From Stercorarius parasiticus (taxonomy: Eukaryota > Chordata > Aves > Charadriiformes > Stercorariidae), in assembly GCA_013396915.1 (NCBI GenBank), contig VWZL01000357.1:1-64000 (forward strand): a stretch of DNA of 64,000 nt, in the 5' to 3' direction. The notes beneath the pieces are model-generated. The model ran no database searches, was not told where the DNA came from, and saw only the letters and a program-made list of their open reading frames with translations. The translations under genes were made by a program, and so were the position numbers. Positions 25,124 through 38,321 of the stretch are shown here, in pieces; the first letter of the stretch is position 1; each line of letters begins with the position of its first letter.

Positions 25124-25672
25124 ACTCAGTACTGGTGAGGCTGCACCTCAAATATTATGTTCAGTTTTGGGCCCCTCACTACAAGACAGACATTGAGGTG
25201 CTGGAGCGGGTTCAGAGAAGGGCAATGAAGCTGGTGAGGGGTCTAGAGAACAAGTCTTATGAGGAGAGGCTGAGGGAACTGCGGTTGTTTAGTCTGGAGA
25301 AAAGGAGGCTGAGGGGAGACCTTATCGCTCTCTACAACTGCCTGAAAGGAGGGTGTAGAGAGGTGGGGGTGGGTCTCTTCTCCCAAGCAACAGGCAATAG
25401 GACGAGAGGAAATGGGCTCAAATTGCACCAGGGGAGGTTTAGACTGAATATTAGGAAAAAATTCTTCACTGAAAGGGTTGTCAAGCATTAGAACAGGCTG
25501 CCCAGGGAAGTGGTTGAGTCACCACCCCCGGAGGTATTTAAAAGGTGTGTAGATGTGGTTTTTAGGGTCATGGTTTAGTGGTGGTCTTGGCAGTGTTAGG
25601 TTAATGGTTGGACTCGATGATCTTAAAGGTCTTTTCCAACATAAATGATTCTACAATTCTATGATTCTATAA
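25124..25672 (+). mobile_element. CR1-type LINE, 5'-truncated 3' fragment
   Basis: This fragment holds the C-terminal part of the CR1 ORF2 protein and its 3' UTR. An open frame to 25491 shows ORF2 C-terminal segments such as [49 protein letters not shown] and [23 protein letters not shown] (25489-25491) replaces the Trp codon that normally follows the final His, after which the frame continues as NRLPREVVES. The 3' end is the CR1 tail: tggactcgatgatcttaaag, then cttttccaacataaatgatt and repeated attctatg to 25672. It is better preserved than the copy near 10-11 kb and of a different subfamily, so probably a later insertion. It lies antisense to GLRA2. Confidence 0.95.
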
Positions 25673-26144
25673 GCGATTATGTGAACAGTGTTGGAATCTT
25701 AACAGCAGCTTCCCCCTAATGTAGCACTGGAACTAGCAAAAGCACACACAACAGCATACATGTGTCAGCTTTCAAATTTGGAACAAAACAAAAATCATTC
25801 AATAAGGAAGGGCTACCACATATTTCCTGGGGTATGGTTTAGCACTTTGTTCTCCTGGGATCCCTATAGGGTTTTCTTTCAGCTCAGACGACATGTCCTG
25901 TGATACATGCCCTTGGAAGGAGCTGGTAGTGCATTATAGAAGGTAATAAAGCATGTGAAATGTCAGGGAAGGACATAGAAGAAAGGGAATTATGACACAA
26001 GTGATTCTCAACTTTCCTAAAGCAATTGCAATAGTGTATGCAAATGGAAACACTTCAAGCTTTTCATGGGTGTTTTTATTTTCAGTCATCTGAAGAAAAA
26101 AATCCCTAAATTTTCCATTAAAAGAAGATGAGATGAGCTCTATA

Positions 26145-26207
26145 CTCATACACATGGAGCAAGCACACACTCAGTTGTATGGTGTGTGCTTGCTCCATGC
26201 ATATGAG
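26145..26207. other. Long hairpin (18-bp perfect stem, extended to 24 pairs)
   Basis: Core arms catggagcaagcacacac (26153-26170) and gtgtgtgcttgctccatg (26182-26199) are perfect complements around an 11-base loop (tcagttgtatg). After a 2x2 mismatch (26151-26152 against 26200-26201), ctcata (26145-26150) pairs with tatgag (26202-26207). Total size is about 63 bases with blunt ends. It could be a precursor-like RNA hairpin on either strand, a tiny inverted-repeat element, or the product of replication template switching. Confidence 0.85.
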
Positions 26208-29200
26208 AGATCTACTGATTTGATAATACTGCAGAATTTATCCAGAAAAACTTGGCTTTTTATTTTCTGTAGGGTTTTAGACTCTCCCCACGTAGCCTGT
26301 TGGGCACACCAGAGCAAAGGACTCAATTAAATACTTTATATTAGATTCTGAGACTCGCTTGTAACCTTATTCACTCACTGAATTCTAAATGCATTTACAC
26401 AAAACAATAGCAAATAAAATATAACCCCGGCGAGTAAGAAGTTATGACATTATATGCTAGACTCTAGACTTGGTCTTCTGCACAGAGGGAGAGATACCTC
26501 CTGAGTTGGAGACTGGGGCATGCCTTGCCTTTGCCTCTCCCTCCTTCAAACAAGCAGCATCACAATGACAACCACAAAGGCCTGAAAATCCTCTACGTCA
26601 ATAAACGCAACCCAGAGCTCTCATAGAGTAAGGAACATTATATAAATGCTCTATGAATGGCACACCTAGCCATAAGTGCAAAAATGCCACTGATATATCA
26701 CTCAAAATGATGTAAGAAAACGAATGTTGTCTCCAGTCAGTATGCAATGTGACCATGTTATACGCAGGAGGATTTGATAAGATTAGTTGATGACAATCCA
26801 TTCTTGAAATGCTTAAATCATTTTTATCTAGAAATGCTTGCATTGAAGAAATGACTAACTAATATAAGCCCTTTTCTCTGATTTCCTCCTAGAATGCACA
26901 AAACCGTGTGCTAGTTTATACTGAGAATTGATTTCTTTAATCCACTGTGAAGTTACATATCTACTGTTTCAATTATTTCTACTTTGTATGTATTCAATTT
27001 TCTTTTCTAATTTACAGCTCCAAGAGTCAAACAGAGTCCTTCTGATCATGCAGTTCTTTGCCCATAAAACTGGTACTGGACACTGAATTACGCCCTGTGG
27101 GCAGCCTCACTGGCTCTATACAGGGTCTTAGAGTCACCTCCTGTAATTTATTTCCCTTAAATATTAACACTTGTGTAATAGACTGTAATCAAACAAGGGT
27201 TTGGATACCACCACCTCACCCACAATTCATTCGCTCTAAACTGTGTTGCACTGCACACAAAAAAGAATGAGGAAAAAAATTAATTTCTTTTCCTAAACAC
27301 AACAGATTTGACCTTAAACACACACAGATAGTAGATGTAGGTAAGAAGATTCTTATATATCCACTTGTCTGGAAATAAAAAAAAAGAGCTTAATGTTTTG
27401 AATATTCCCGCATTATGATGCACATTTTACTATTTTCATATTGTGTGTTTGGGATTGGATTTGCCTCACACTACTTCAGACATCTGACTTTCAGACTGAT
27501 CGCCCTGGTTTCCCTTGTTGGCACTTGAAACAAGCAGTTCATCTGCCCTACCTTGTGTACCTGTCTGAGCGTCAGGACAATTCGGCAGTGGAGGTGTCTC
27601 CTCCTCTCTGTTGACTAGAAAGGCAGTTTAAAACAGCTTTCAGCCACCTCAGTTTTGACAGCTGGATCTCACTGCAGGTTTATGAGTCCAATATTTACTT
27701 TCTGATTTAAAAATGGTTGTGAAATACAGATGCATATAATAAAGGAGCCATCATTAGTCTAAGTGGAAAGAATTGCTGTGGCTTTCTCTGGCAAACTTTA
27801 GAAATGCAAATGCAAATGGGACACAATTTCTTTCCATTATGGGCTATTTTACTCTTTCCTCAATCTGTTATTACAAACCACAGCTGAAAAATATTCCTCT
27901 ATTCATATTCTTCACATACAGCTACATATGAATATTTTCAGTGCATGTACATCACTAGTTAGTTTTAAGCGACAATATTAAAGGTCTTGTTATTTATTTC
28001 CTCCTCTCTCTTCCCTCTACCCCCATATGTTAAGCAATTTTTCTTTTTCCTGTGTATTTTTTATCTTGCACGGATGGAAAACTAACTCTTTACATTACTA
28101 CAGTTCCTCAAATCCAAAAGCAAGTCTACACTTTTTAATTTTTACTATTTTTAACATTGTCTTTATTCACTTCAATTGATACTAGAAATGATTGCCTATC
28201 CAGTTTTGCTTATGAAGAGCTTTTTCTCTTCTCAGGCTAATGTTATCAATCACTGAAGTCTTGTCTCAAACTTAATGAAACTCATAAACTCCTCTTTTAT
28301 GTGCTTCGTCTTAACCCACATTGTTCTTATTTGATGCTGCACAGACTTGACTTCATACCAATTCTTACTTCTCCTCAACCCATGCACCCAAACTGTCAAC
28401 TGCTTGTCTGGCTGGGGACCTGGAACTGCTCTCATTCAGTCATGCCTCTCGCAGCTCCCCTAGACTCTACTGCTATTTAACTGGCTAAATGGACATAAAC
28501 TGCCATTTTTCACAACACTGTCTGATACTCCTTGCAAGTTACTACTCAATTTAATCTAATTTTTCCCTTTTTATTTCAATTCAGTTCTCTATATACCTTC
28601 TTATTCCACGACTGGCAAGAAAAGTGGCAGAAACTTTCGGAGTCCTCCTTTGTGTCCTTATTTACACTGATATGTCTTCAACTATAGCTTTCTCTGTAAG
28701 TTTCCTCCCACTGAGAATTAACCGTTTATAATCAGCTGGATTTTCAGAAAGCAGTAACTTTGTCCTAATTTACACGGCATAAGCACAGACTGTCACAAAT
28801 CTTTTCTTTTTTACTAGCACTAAGTATGTTACAACTATGCAAGAGTTAAAGATTTTAATAACTGCAATTCCATAACCATCAAACAGGATAAATTTGGTTT
28901 TTAAATACCCCTAACAGCATCACAGGAGAAGCAGAAATAGCTGTTACTATTGAAAAAAAACCCAACAAAACAAAACAGCAACTGAAAAGGAAATACTTAA
29001 AAGACCAAGTAAAACTGGAAGAAAATAAGCACCAATGAGTAGAAACAAGAAGTCCTGGAAAAATGAAGAAAAATATCAGAAGAAACAAAGGACTATAAAC
29101 AATGATATAATAAGGTATATGATAAAGTATCATTAGGATTACTGGGCACTTCCAAACCAAACGTTTGTTAAAAGAGACAAGCACCAGGTCATACTGCTGG

Positions 29201-30601
29201 AGTGAAGGAGGAAGCCACATCTGTAGGCAGGGTGGTAGTGAAAGGGACTGACGGTGAGCATCGGCTGTGCAAAGCTGTGGGGAAAGGGTGAATATAACTA
29301 CTGAGTCTATAAACAGAACAGAGGAGGAGGAGGAAGAAAGCTGTATTAATAGTTCCCACGGTAGCATAGTTGTGGTTGCTATACTTAAAAACGTGATATT
29401 GGCACAGTGAGGAAGATAGAAGATTGAAGGCTGAAGAAGACATTGTACGAGTGAGAGACAAAAGAAGCTCAGTCTGTTTAGTTTACCAAAAAAGAGATGA
29501 AGAGGTTGCTCGATTTCGTCGTAGGATTTCTTGAATGAGAAAAGACGCTGGGTCTGGAAAGCATTTGTAGACCAGACAAGAAATGCATAGAAAGGAACAC
29601 TGGCTGGAGGGTAAAGCCAGAGAATCCCTAGTCTCTAAAAAACTTTTCCTTTTAAGGGTGTGCATGGGTAGCTATTGAAATAAACTTCCAAACGTCATGT
29701 TCTAACCAAGACTGCACACTTTTAAGCCATGCTTAAGCCAAATATAGAATATTTATAGAACACAACTATAAGACCAATTGGATGCAAAAAACCAGTGTTG
29801 TCCTAGAAGGTCACATTGTCCCTTCTGGACTTGGAAAAAAAAAGATCTGTGATTTCTAGAAGTCACTAAGCCACATCAGAATAGAAACAACTGATTAAAC
29901 TATGCTCCCATGACTCGAAGCTTCATATGCTGCCAACAACGAGCATGGCTGGAGCTCGTTATGAGGCAGTTTTATTTTATTCTCTTCTCAGAGTATTTCA
30001 GTGCCCAAGCTTGATCTTGTGGTTGTAGTAAGGTTTTAATTAGAGCAATTTTTCTCCGAAGACTTAATATTATTTAAAGTTGAAAAGTGCCTACCAGTAT
30101 CTCAGTAAATGTTAAATCCGAGTGGGATGTGGTTTTTCCCTTCCCTGGGGATTTTTGACATTTCAGAAATATCTTCTAAATTAGAATAAAAAGAGAAAAT
30201 GTAAAAAAGTCACAAATCACAAATTTGATTCCTTAAAATCATGTCAATTGATCTATTTCCATAATTTCCATTTTCATGTCAAACTTTTCGGATATTTTTA
30301 GATTGATTAACTTTTGATTTCCAAGTAACAAGACAGAATCAAAAATATAAAAAAGTGTCTTGGAGAAATCAGACAGTGGTGGCTGGAAGTCAACAGCAAT
30401 TGTTTGGGAAATTTTTCCAATAAATTAGAATATTATCCTAAAGTATCCTTTGCATAGCTTCAACAAAGGAACATTTTTTTAAAGAAAGCAGTTCCTCAGA
30501 GAAAACATCTGACCCCATTTAAAATGTATATCACTGCTGGAGGACAGATCTAACACAATGTGTACTACACAAAGAGGAGTTAGGAAGAATGATGTGTTTG
30601 A

Positions 30602-30657
30602 TTTTAGCTGAAAATAGTGGAATTTGGTTTTAGCTGAAAATATTATAGCTGAAAATT
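30602..30657 (+). repeat. Short imperfect direct repeat
   Basis: The word ttttagctgaaaata occurs at 30602-30616 and 30628-30642, followed by a partial third copy (tagctgaaaatt) ending near 30657. Confidence 0.75.
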
Positions 30658-33600
30658 CATTTTAATTCTCTCTTCAGGGCCAGTTGTCTTTCAGAAGAGC
30701 ATCTCAAAAGAGTATGAATTACAAAAAAAAAGATCATAATGTGGATAACAACTAGTACTGGGAAAGATTTATTTTAGAAGTCTGTTTCACAGATGGCAGA
30801 CAGAGGAGCTGGGCAAGATGCTTTTGAACTCTGTTGCGGTCAACAGCTGCTATTGAGGCTGCCTTTTCTTAACTAAAAGGGAAGTACATCTGGAGGAAGT
30901 CAGCCTAATCGCAGAAATCAGGAATGAAACTCGCCAGATGAACTTGTCATGAAATGCAGTTCCCATACTCAGGCAATCCACAGTCTTTTAATTAGATATG
31001 CCTTTCAATTTGGGAAAAGCTTTTACTGAAACCTCATTAATGTAAGAAGGTAATGAACTCTTACAGCTGCACTCACTGAGAGAGTTTTACCTTTAAACAA
31101 TTTGCCACGAAATCATTTGCCAAGCTACAAGTCTTTCCTGGAAACATGTGTAATGTACACTGTTTTGACTTGTTGCAAAACGTCTGTCTCCCGTTGCAGT
31201 CGGCGTAGAAAAAGTGAGAAGTCACCTCTATATGCAGTGGTGTGGTTGGCACACAGCACTTCTAGTTTGAGCAATGCAGTGTTTATCCCCATTCTAACAG
31301 AGCGTTGGAAAATTGTCAAAAAAATAGAAAAGTTCTAATTTCTTATTTACCAAAAAGACAACACTACCCAGTTTAAATCAACTCTACACCACTACTAAAG
31401 AATAACAAATGAACCAACTTCAGAGAGAATAATTAATCAATTAAGAAAATAACTATGTCTTATTCTTCCCACTCACTAGATGGGACAGATAGAGAAAACG
31501 AGATCTAAAAAAAGACTACATTACTTCCTGTAGTACTATTTTGGCCATTTTGAGATATATAAAAGCAACATTATTTTTGTTTTCATATCCAGGGATAGAT
31601 ATATGCACAACTGAGTTGTTCTGCACTGTTATCTTCGTGGCATAACCTTGTCATCCTTGACTTTGGGGAGCCCTAGTAGAAAGTAACAGGAGTGGTAAAG
31701 CCTGAGCATCTAAATGCTTTAATTCAAGTCGTTCACAGTGACAGGATTTTGTTTTCATTCCGAGCAGATTCTGCTTCTGCTAGAAGGTTCAGGAGACAGC
31801 AAAATGCAGCCAGCAAACTCATAAAATGGATCCTGTCAGACAACTACGGCTCCTTAAAAAAGCAAGCGAGTAGTTTGATTGTTTGAATAAGAAAAAGCAA
31901 CAGAACACACTGTTTAACTGTAACAGGTTTTATTATAATCCTGGCATTTGGGCTGCTTCACTTTCTTAATTTTTCCTTTTTTCTTTGTCAGCTCCATGCA
32001 AATTTAAACTGGTTTTAAGTCAGTTTTTGATGAGCAGAGCACACTCAAGCCTAAAGTGGTGCAGTTCAGTAAAGTGGTACTCTCATTGCTGTCTGTGATC
32101 ATCTACATGGTTCCCTGGAAAATTAAGAGGTGTTTTTAAGTTGATCATGCCCTATAAAGTGGCATTGTTCATCACATTTTAGTAGATGATTGCCATTATG
32201 CACACAAGGAAAATACCCTTATGCAGAAAAGAGAAAAAATGCAATCATTTATATCAATGAAATATTTTAAATTATTTTTAGTTTCTCAGTAGACCATCTT
32301 CTAGTAGAAGTAGTTTCTCCTGTATGTGACAGATACTGATATGTTCTCATTATAGTAGTGTCATTACTGATAATTATTTCTAACATAACCTGTACTTTCT
32401 TTTCTATGAATACATGTTCTGAGGAACATTTGTTATGTGTTCTCCCTTTTTTTGTAACTTATATTTTCTGCCAGGGTTTAGTCACTTAGGTTTCCCTCCA
32501 GACACACTGAGAGTTCGGGCGCAATTCTCCAGAGCCTTAACCTTTGGTAGAATAAGGAGGGAGAACACGCTGTGCCTATTTCTTACAAGAAGGGAGGCCT
32601 AACACTAGATACGAGCTACTGAGGATCAAAGCTCTTTGCTCTGATACTCCCTTCTCTTTGAGGCAAGATATCTCAATTAACTCTAAGCTTCTAGGAAGAA
32701 GAAATAAGGAGGAAAAGAGATTATTTCATTAGGGTTTTGAACTTCACTACTAAGATTTTGTGAATAATGATGCATTCTAGAGTTCATGACTATATTTCCA
32801 TGCCTTGAAAACAAATTATTTTTTTCTTGCCAATGCCTAGTTTAGAATTGATTCATTTCCAAAGCTGATGTTACTACAACAAACAATAGTGTGCCCCACT
32901 ACTGGCAAATTAAAGTCGTAGTCACGTTGTATCACAGATATTATATTTAAAAACAAGACACTGAGTCATTTAGTTCCTCCTCTTGCAGAAGTTTGTTTGA
33001 TGCATCCATGAAGAAAAGTAAATTGCCTCCCTCCATTGTCTTGGTGGGGGAGAGGAAGGGGTTAATACATCCTGGCACCGACATCAACAATAATTTATTT
33101 TTTTTTCCAGAGAAACATTTCCAAAGGAAAAAAAGACCTGTCATTCAAGCAATGGAGTTCATATGGTTGCATTATAACTCGAAGACACCTTTGGGGGAGT
33201 TAAGATGGTGGTGGCCCAGCTGCCTTAACAGCCATGTGCAATGTGCACTGGTATTCAGACTGGGAAGTGGTAGCCTTAAGGTACACTGCAAATGAAAGTG
33301 TTTTTCTCAGACTCCAGGGGGTCCCATCAACATTATTTTAAATGAAATATTAACAGAGGATATTCATAAGTAATACTCCTAGATGATCTAATAGAGTCAA
33401 TGCTTGCAATTATTTGAAATGAATGAGCCACAACAGCCTACGTCATTGCTTCAGAGTGGGTTTGCAGTACGTATGTGTGTGAAAGAGAGGCATGGAGTGT
33501 TCCTCAGAGAGCCACTAAAAGCTGCCGGAAGGTCCTGGAGGGTGTGACAACGAAGCCGGAGAGCCCCAGTACCGTGCCAGGGTTATGAAACAACCAGCAG

Positions 33601-36600
33601 ACTGGTGTGCACAATAACTTCAACTCTTCTCTGATGCCTGAAATAGGATCCACTGAATGCCAGCCCTCCCAGATGACTGCATTATAAAACCTGCTCAGGA
33701 AGTGCCAGGAGTACTCAAACTACATCCCAGAGGTATTCAGACACATCTTATTGCATATTTTTAGCTGTCACGCATGGCAGCAACTACTGTTTTTGTAGTA
33801 CAGTAAATACCACTGTCTTCACTATACAGAAAAGCAAACTTTAAAGTTTAGATTAGTAGAGTGGAACAAGCGACTGATTTACTCAGTGATTGTTTTACTT
33901 TCATAGAGCAGAATTTGCTATAAAACCAAATGTATTAGTCTTTATGCAGTCACTATCTTGTCAGTCAGCTTTGCGCAGAATGAAGGACAGCAAGAATTTC
34001 ACTACATAGCCACTTTAAGACCCAAAGATTCACCAGGACATCTCATCTCTGAGGCCAAGCTAAAAAGAACAATGTGTCAACATCTTGCAATGGATTGAGG
34101 TGCTTTGTTTAACACCTACATCCTTCTTCCTCCTGCTGTTCTCACAAGAAGCATGGATCCTGCTTGTTTTTGCCTTCTTACCCCTGCAGCAGACCCAAAT
34201 CTTTGAATTTACAGAATTGGAAATGGTTGTGGAATGGAAGAAAAAAAATTCTTCCTATAAAGGATGCACGAACACAGCATATATAACTGCCAAAGCTCAT
34301 CCAACATCACTTTAATTGAGATACTGCTCCCAGTGAAGTTGTAACTGCATAGGTTAGCTGTGTAAGTATCTACCTAGATTTCAACGGAGCAAGATTTGCA
34401 AGAAGGGGAAGTGTCTTTTACAAGATCAGCTGATGTAGGTGGAAGCAGCAGAGAAGTTTCTGGCCACCACACACTCTTTTCTTTAGGGACAAGCATGTAT
34501 TTTCAAGCTGGTATTAACATGGCCACGTTGCTACTGATACTTGAAGGGGATAGAAAGTTATCTCTGGTACATCACGTATTATCATACCACCTCTTCCACT
34601 GCAGTTCAAATACTCTCTTGCCCTCAAGCACACACACAGTAACATTTTGCCTTGAAACCATTCATAAGAAAATATAAACAAAGGTGGAAGAAATAAGAAT
34701 AAAGAAATGGAATATGAAAAAGCTGTAGAACAGAATCAGAAAACACCTTTTCTGAACTATAAATTACGAGCAGGTGTTTATAAACAACTTGACAGGAATT
34801 TATTTATGTAGGAATAGTTATTTTACACACAAAACTCTCTAATTAGTCACAATCAGTTTGTACTCAAATAATTGCTTCAATAAGTCCCAGCAAACAAACG
34901 CATGCTCACTTACTTATGACCCTTGTTGTATATTGGAAATTTTTGTTGAAAAATAGGTTCAGTCTACATGATTTCCTTTGTTATGTAGTGTAGAACAGAT
35001 TCAAATACCATATGGAGTATAACAATAGATATTGAAAACATTGTCTGAACACAAGATTTAGTGTACCAAGCTTTGCCAAGCTCAAAAAACTAGAGCAGGT
35101 TTCATGATACTCTTAATGTAAGTAAAAAAAAGAATATATGTTATATATTAATGGGGAGGGAAAAGAAATTTATATAAAAACATTGGAAATGAACAAAACA
35201 AGTGAGTGCTAAAACATTTTCCTGTAGGTACATGACTGAAGAGTAGATCCTTGTGGTTCCCTTGACAGGGCAGCCTGACTTCCCAAGAGTTTGGATAGCA
35301 TGCCCACTTTTATTATGGTCAAGAAAACTGACAACCGCTGGGATGTTTCTTTTTAAATCCATTCAAGGATCCATTCCATTTTAAAAGTTGAAATTTGTTT
35401 GCAGTTCCCCTATCAGAATACATAAATATGTGACATAGGGCAGTCATATTAATAACAAGGTAATGTTTTAGGACCATCAAGTCTCCAACAGGAATTTGTA
35501 AACATCTAATAAAAATAGGATTGGCTTAATTATTTAAGGAGTGTATGAAGCGCTCAGACACCCACATAGGCCAAGTGCCAATTAATATATCTCATGATTG
35601 CTGAATTACTCCTGTATTTCCTCTTCAGATCCTGAGACTAGAGTAAAAGTAATTTGTCAAAAAACTTCTTCCATTCCAAGTTACTTTATTATTGTTTTTT
35701 TTTACCATAATGCTGCACTAAAATGTGTCATCTCAGTATTTTGTTACATTAAAGAGCAAACTGTCACCTTAGGTGCTTTACTTCCTATGAAAACCTATGA
35801 ACACAGAATAATATCATCTCTTGTCACAGCATCTATTCGTTTTTCTTTATTGATATTTCTCTTCACATCTTCCTTTTTTTTTAACTACTGTTATGACATT
35901 ATTTTAACCATAATTCAAAATAAAGAGTGTGCTGTATTCTTGGAGCTTCTTTACTTGATAACTTTTGGCATTCAAGAAGGGAGAGGTTTCTTTCTCAGAC
36001 TGGTCGTGCTAGAAGCTCTAGAATATTGAAAAGTCTCCAAGAATGCTGGGGATAGCGGACAACACATAAAAGCAGTCACTTACTGCCAAAGGGGATAGAC
36101 TTCATTGACTTTGGTTTTACAGGTCTCTGCACCTATTAGAATACAATGCTTTTATTGCATTGGGTAATGCATTTAGTGATCCAAAGCAAAATGAAGTGAA
36201 TGGAAGGACTCCCAGAGATTTCAGTGAGCTTTGAATGAGACTTTTTTCTGCACAGATTGCTCCCTGGGGAAGGAACATGCATTCATTAAGCACTGAGCAT
36301 TGAAGTAACACGATATGAATGCTATGCAACTGTGTAAAATACAGTGGCTATCACTGACTTGACTTAAAGTATCCTCAAATGTTTTGCTTTATGGTATTAA
36401 AAGTATTTCATTTCCTTGGACTGTTGTTGCTAAGGTTTGGTTTATATAAGTGTTTTAAGAAAAAGCAATCTGAAAAATACCCAATTACTAGCACAGCAGA
36501 GAACTCATTATTCTTTCAAATGCCTCTTTTGAAAATGCTTTAAAACTTTTGATCCTGTTGATTCAACAGAAGGGAAGCTGTTTAAAAATAAATAGAATAT

Positions 36601-37938
36601 CAAGTCAACAGTCATTCAATGCTCTGAAGAAAAGAACTGTTTTCTAACACTTCCCAACAATTCTGAACTATTGTACCTTGATAACCTCCCCTTTACTCCC
36701 CCAGCTTATACACAGCTGAGACCATAAAATATGTAAAGGTATATTCTGTGTTTCTTTGTCCCTTATGATGCCCAGATGTTCCTTGGTCCATATTTTGAGG
36801 AGTACATACTGCCAGTTTTGTGCTGTGGGTCAGATACTTCAAGAAGGCATTAGATGTAAGCATGTACTAAGTGTTGCATGGATGTATGGTAGGTTACATC
36901 AGATTCCTGATTTGTGTGCTGTAGAATTTCTCTTTGCAAGTCCAGCAAACCCTAGGTGCAAGGGAGGTCCTGGGCTTATGCACAGGACTCACGTAGAAAG
37001 CTCAGGGTTTCTGAGGGTCTTGTTGTGGATGTGTGGTCACACTGATCACCCAGCTGGCAACCAAGATTTCTGCTCCCCTGGATGATTGGCAAGAGCTACT
37101 GGTGTAGCTGTGTGCACAAAATTTATCTAACCAAAGTTTCTAAGTGCAAAACAATGACACTATCAGAGGAATCTGGACATAGAGTAGCAGCTGGGGGTAA
37201 GGCTTACACACATGAAGGCATGGGAAGGGGAACTGATCATAGGAACCTTGCTATTTTGGATCACCGTTCCTGGGCATCCCAGTGATGGATTAGCCAAACT
37301 GGAGGGAGGCTGTTCAACCCCAGCTTTCTGGATGAGTTCTTTACCACCCCCTAACACAGCTAGTAAGGGTAACTCTGAATACAAGGCCCCTCACTAGTCT
37401 TCTGTAACAAACACAAAATAATTTCAGTGCTATAAAAGAGGTTGACAGCATGGTGAATATTTCTCTGCAGATATTCCCGATACAGAAAATCATTATTTCA
37501 TTTCCATGAAGGAAGCAGGACATGATATTGCTCAGCTTATGCTAAAACTGTAGAGGAAGAGAATCTTTCTGAAACAGGCACTGCAGGCCTCCCTTCTTAA
37601 AACAGTAGCTTTGTTGGGATCTAAACTCTCTCGTGGCTTATTCTTACCCTTTGCAACAAAAAAAAAAATCAACTTTCTGTAAGAATAAGGAAAAAAACCC
37701 AACATATTGATTTCTTTATCACCATGTTGCTGATATTGGATTTTGACCATATATTCTTAGCCAGAATTTCAAAATACTCCAAAGATAATAATTCCACATA
37801 GATACTACAAAATTTACCAAAGAAATATAACTAGATTTCATTTTGAAGAGGTTTTCTAGATGCTTCTGTTATGTGCAGCAAATACAGGCCTCATTTCATT
37901 CCTTCATTAAGGAATTCCATCAATAAGGAATTAATTTC

Positions 37939-37994
37939 ATTCCTTCTTTTCTTTTCCTTTCTTTTCCTTTCTTTTTCTTTTATTTTCTTTTTAG
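37939..37994 (+). repeat. Pyrimidine simple repeat (CTTTT)n
   Basis: An almost pure C/T tract of cttttc and ctttt units ends in ctttttag. On the minus strand, the GLRA2 sense strand, it is a purine tract. Confidence 0.9.
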
Positions 37995-38277
37995 CAGTCT
38001 CAATCTTATGTTTAATTTTCAATAACTGAATGCCTAATGTCTATGTTGCCATGATCTACCATTATGAAATCCATGTATCAAAATGAATATAAGTTATTTA
38101 TATGGAAAATAGTGGTTTTAAGCAAACAGAACTCTGTCAAGCAATCTTATGCCAGGGTTGAGAACAATATGTAGTTAATTACTTCTAAACAGTACAACTT
38201 TCATAATTTAGATAGTAACTTGGAAACTGACAAAAAAACCTAGCCAGGAATCTTCTCATCACAATACTTCTTTGCCT

Positions 38278-38321
38278 AATAATTCCTTTGGTAAAGGAAC
38301 TCCTTTGGTAAAGGAATTATT
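38278..38321. repeat. Compound palindrome with internal repeat
   Basis: The arms aataattccttt (38278-38289) and aaaggaattatt (38310-38321) are perfect complements. Between them the unit tcctttggtaaagga occurs twice in tandem, and each unit is itself a small inverted repeat. Confidence 0.8.

Noticed and set aside
28879..29367. 162-codon hydrophobic open frame on the minus strand
   Set aside because: It comes from a purine-rich plus strand (gaagaa, aggagg), which creates Phe/Leu/Ser-rich frames on the other strand. There are no family features.
35598..36029. 143-codon open frame on the plus strand
   Set aside because: A T-rich region gives Phe/Ile/Leu-rich translation. No recognisable motif.
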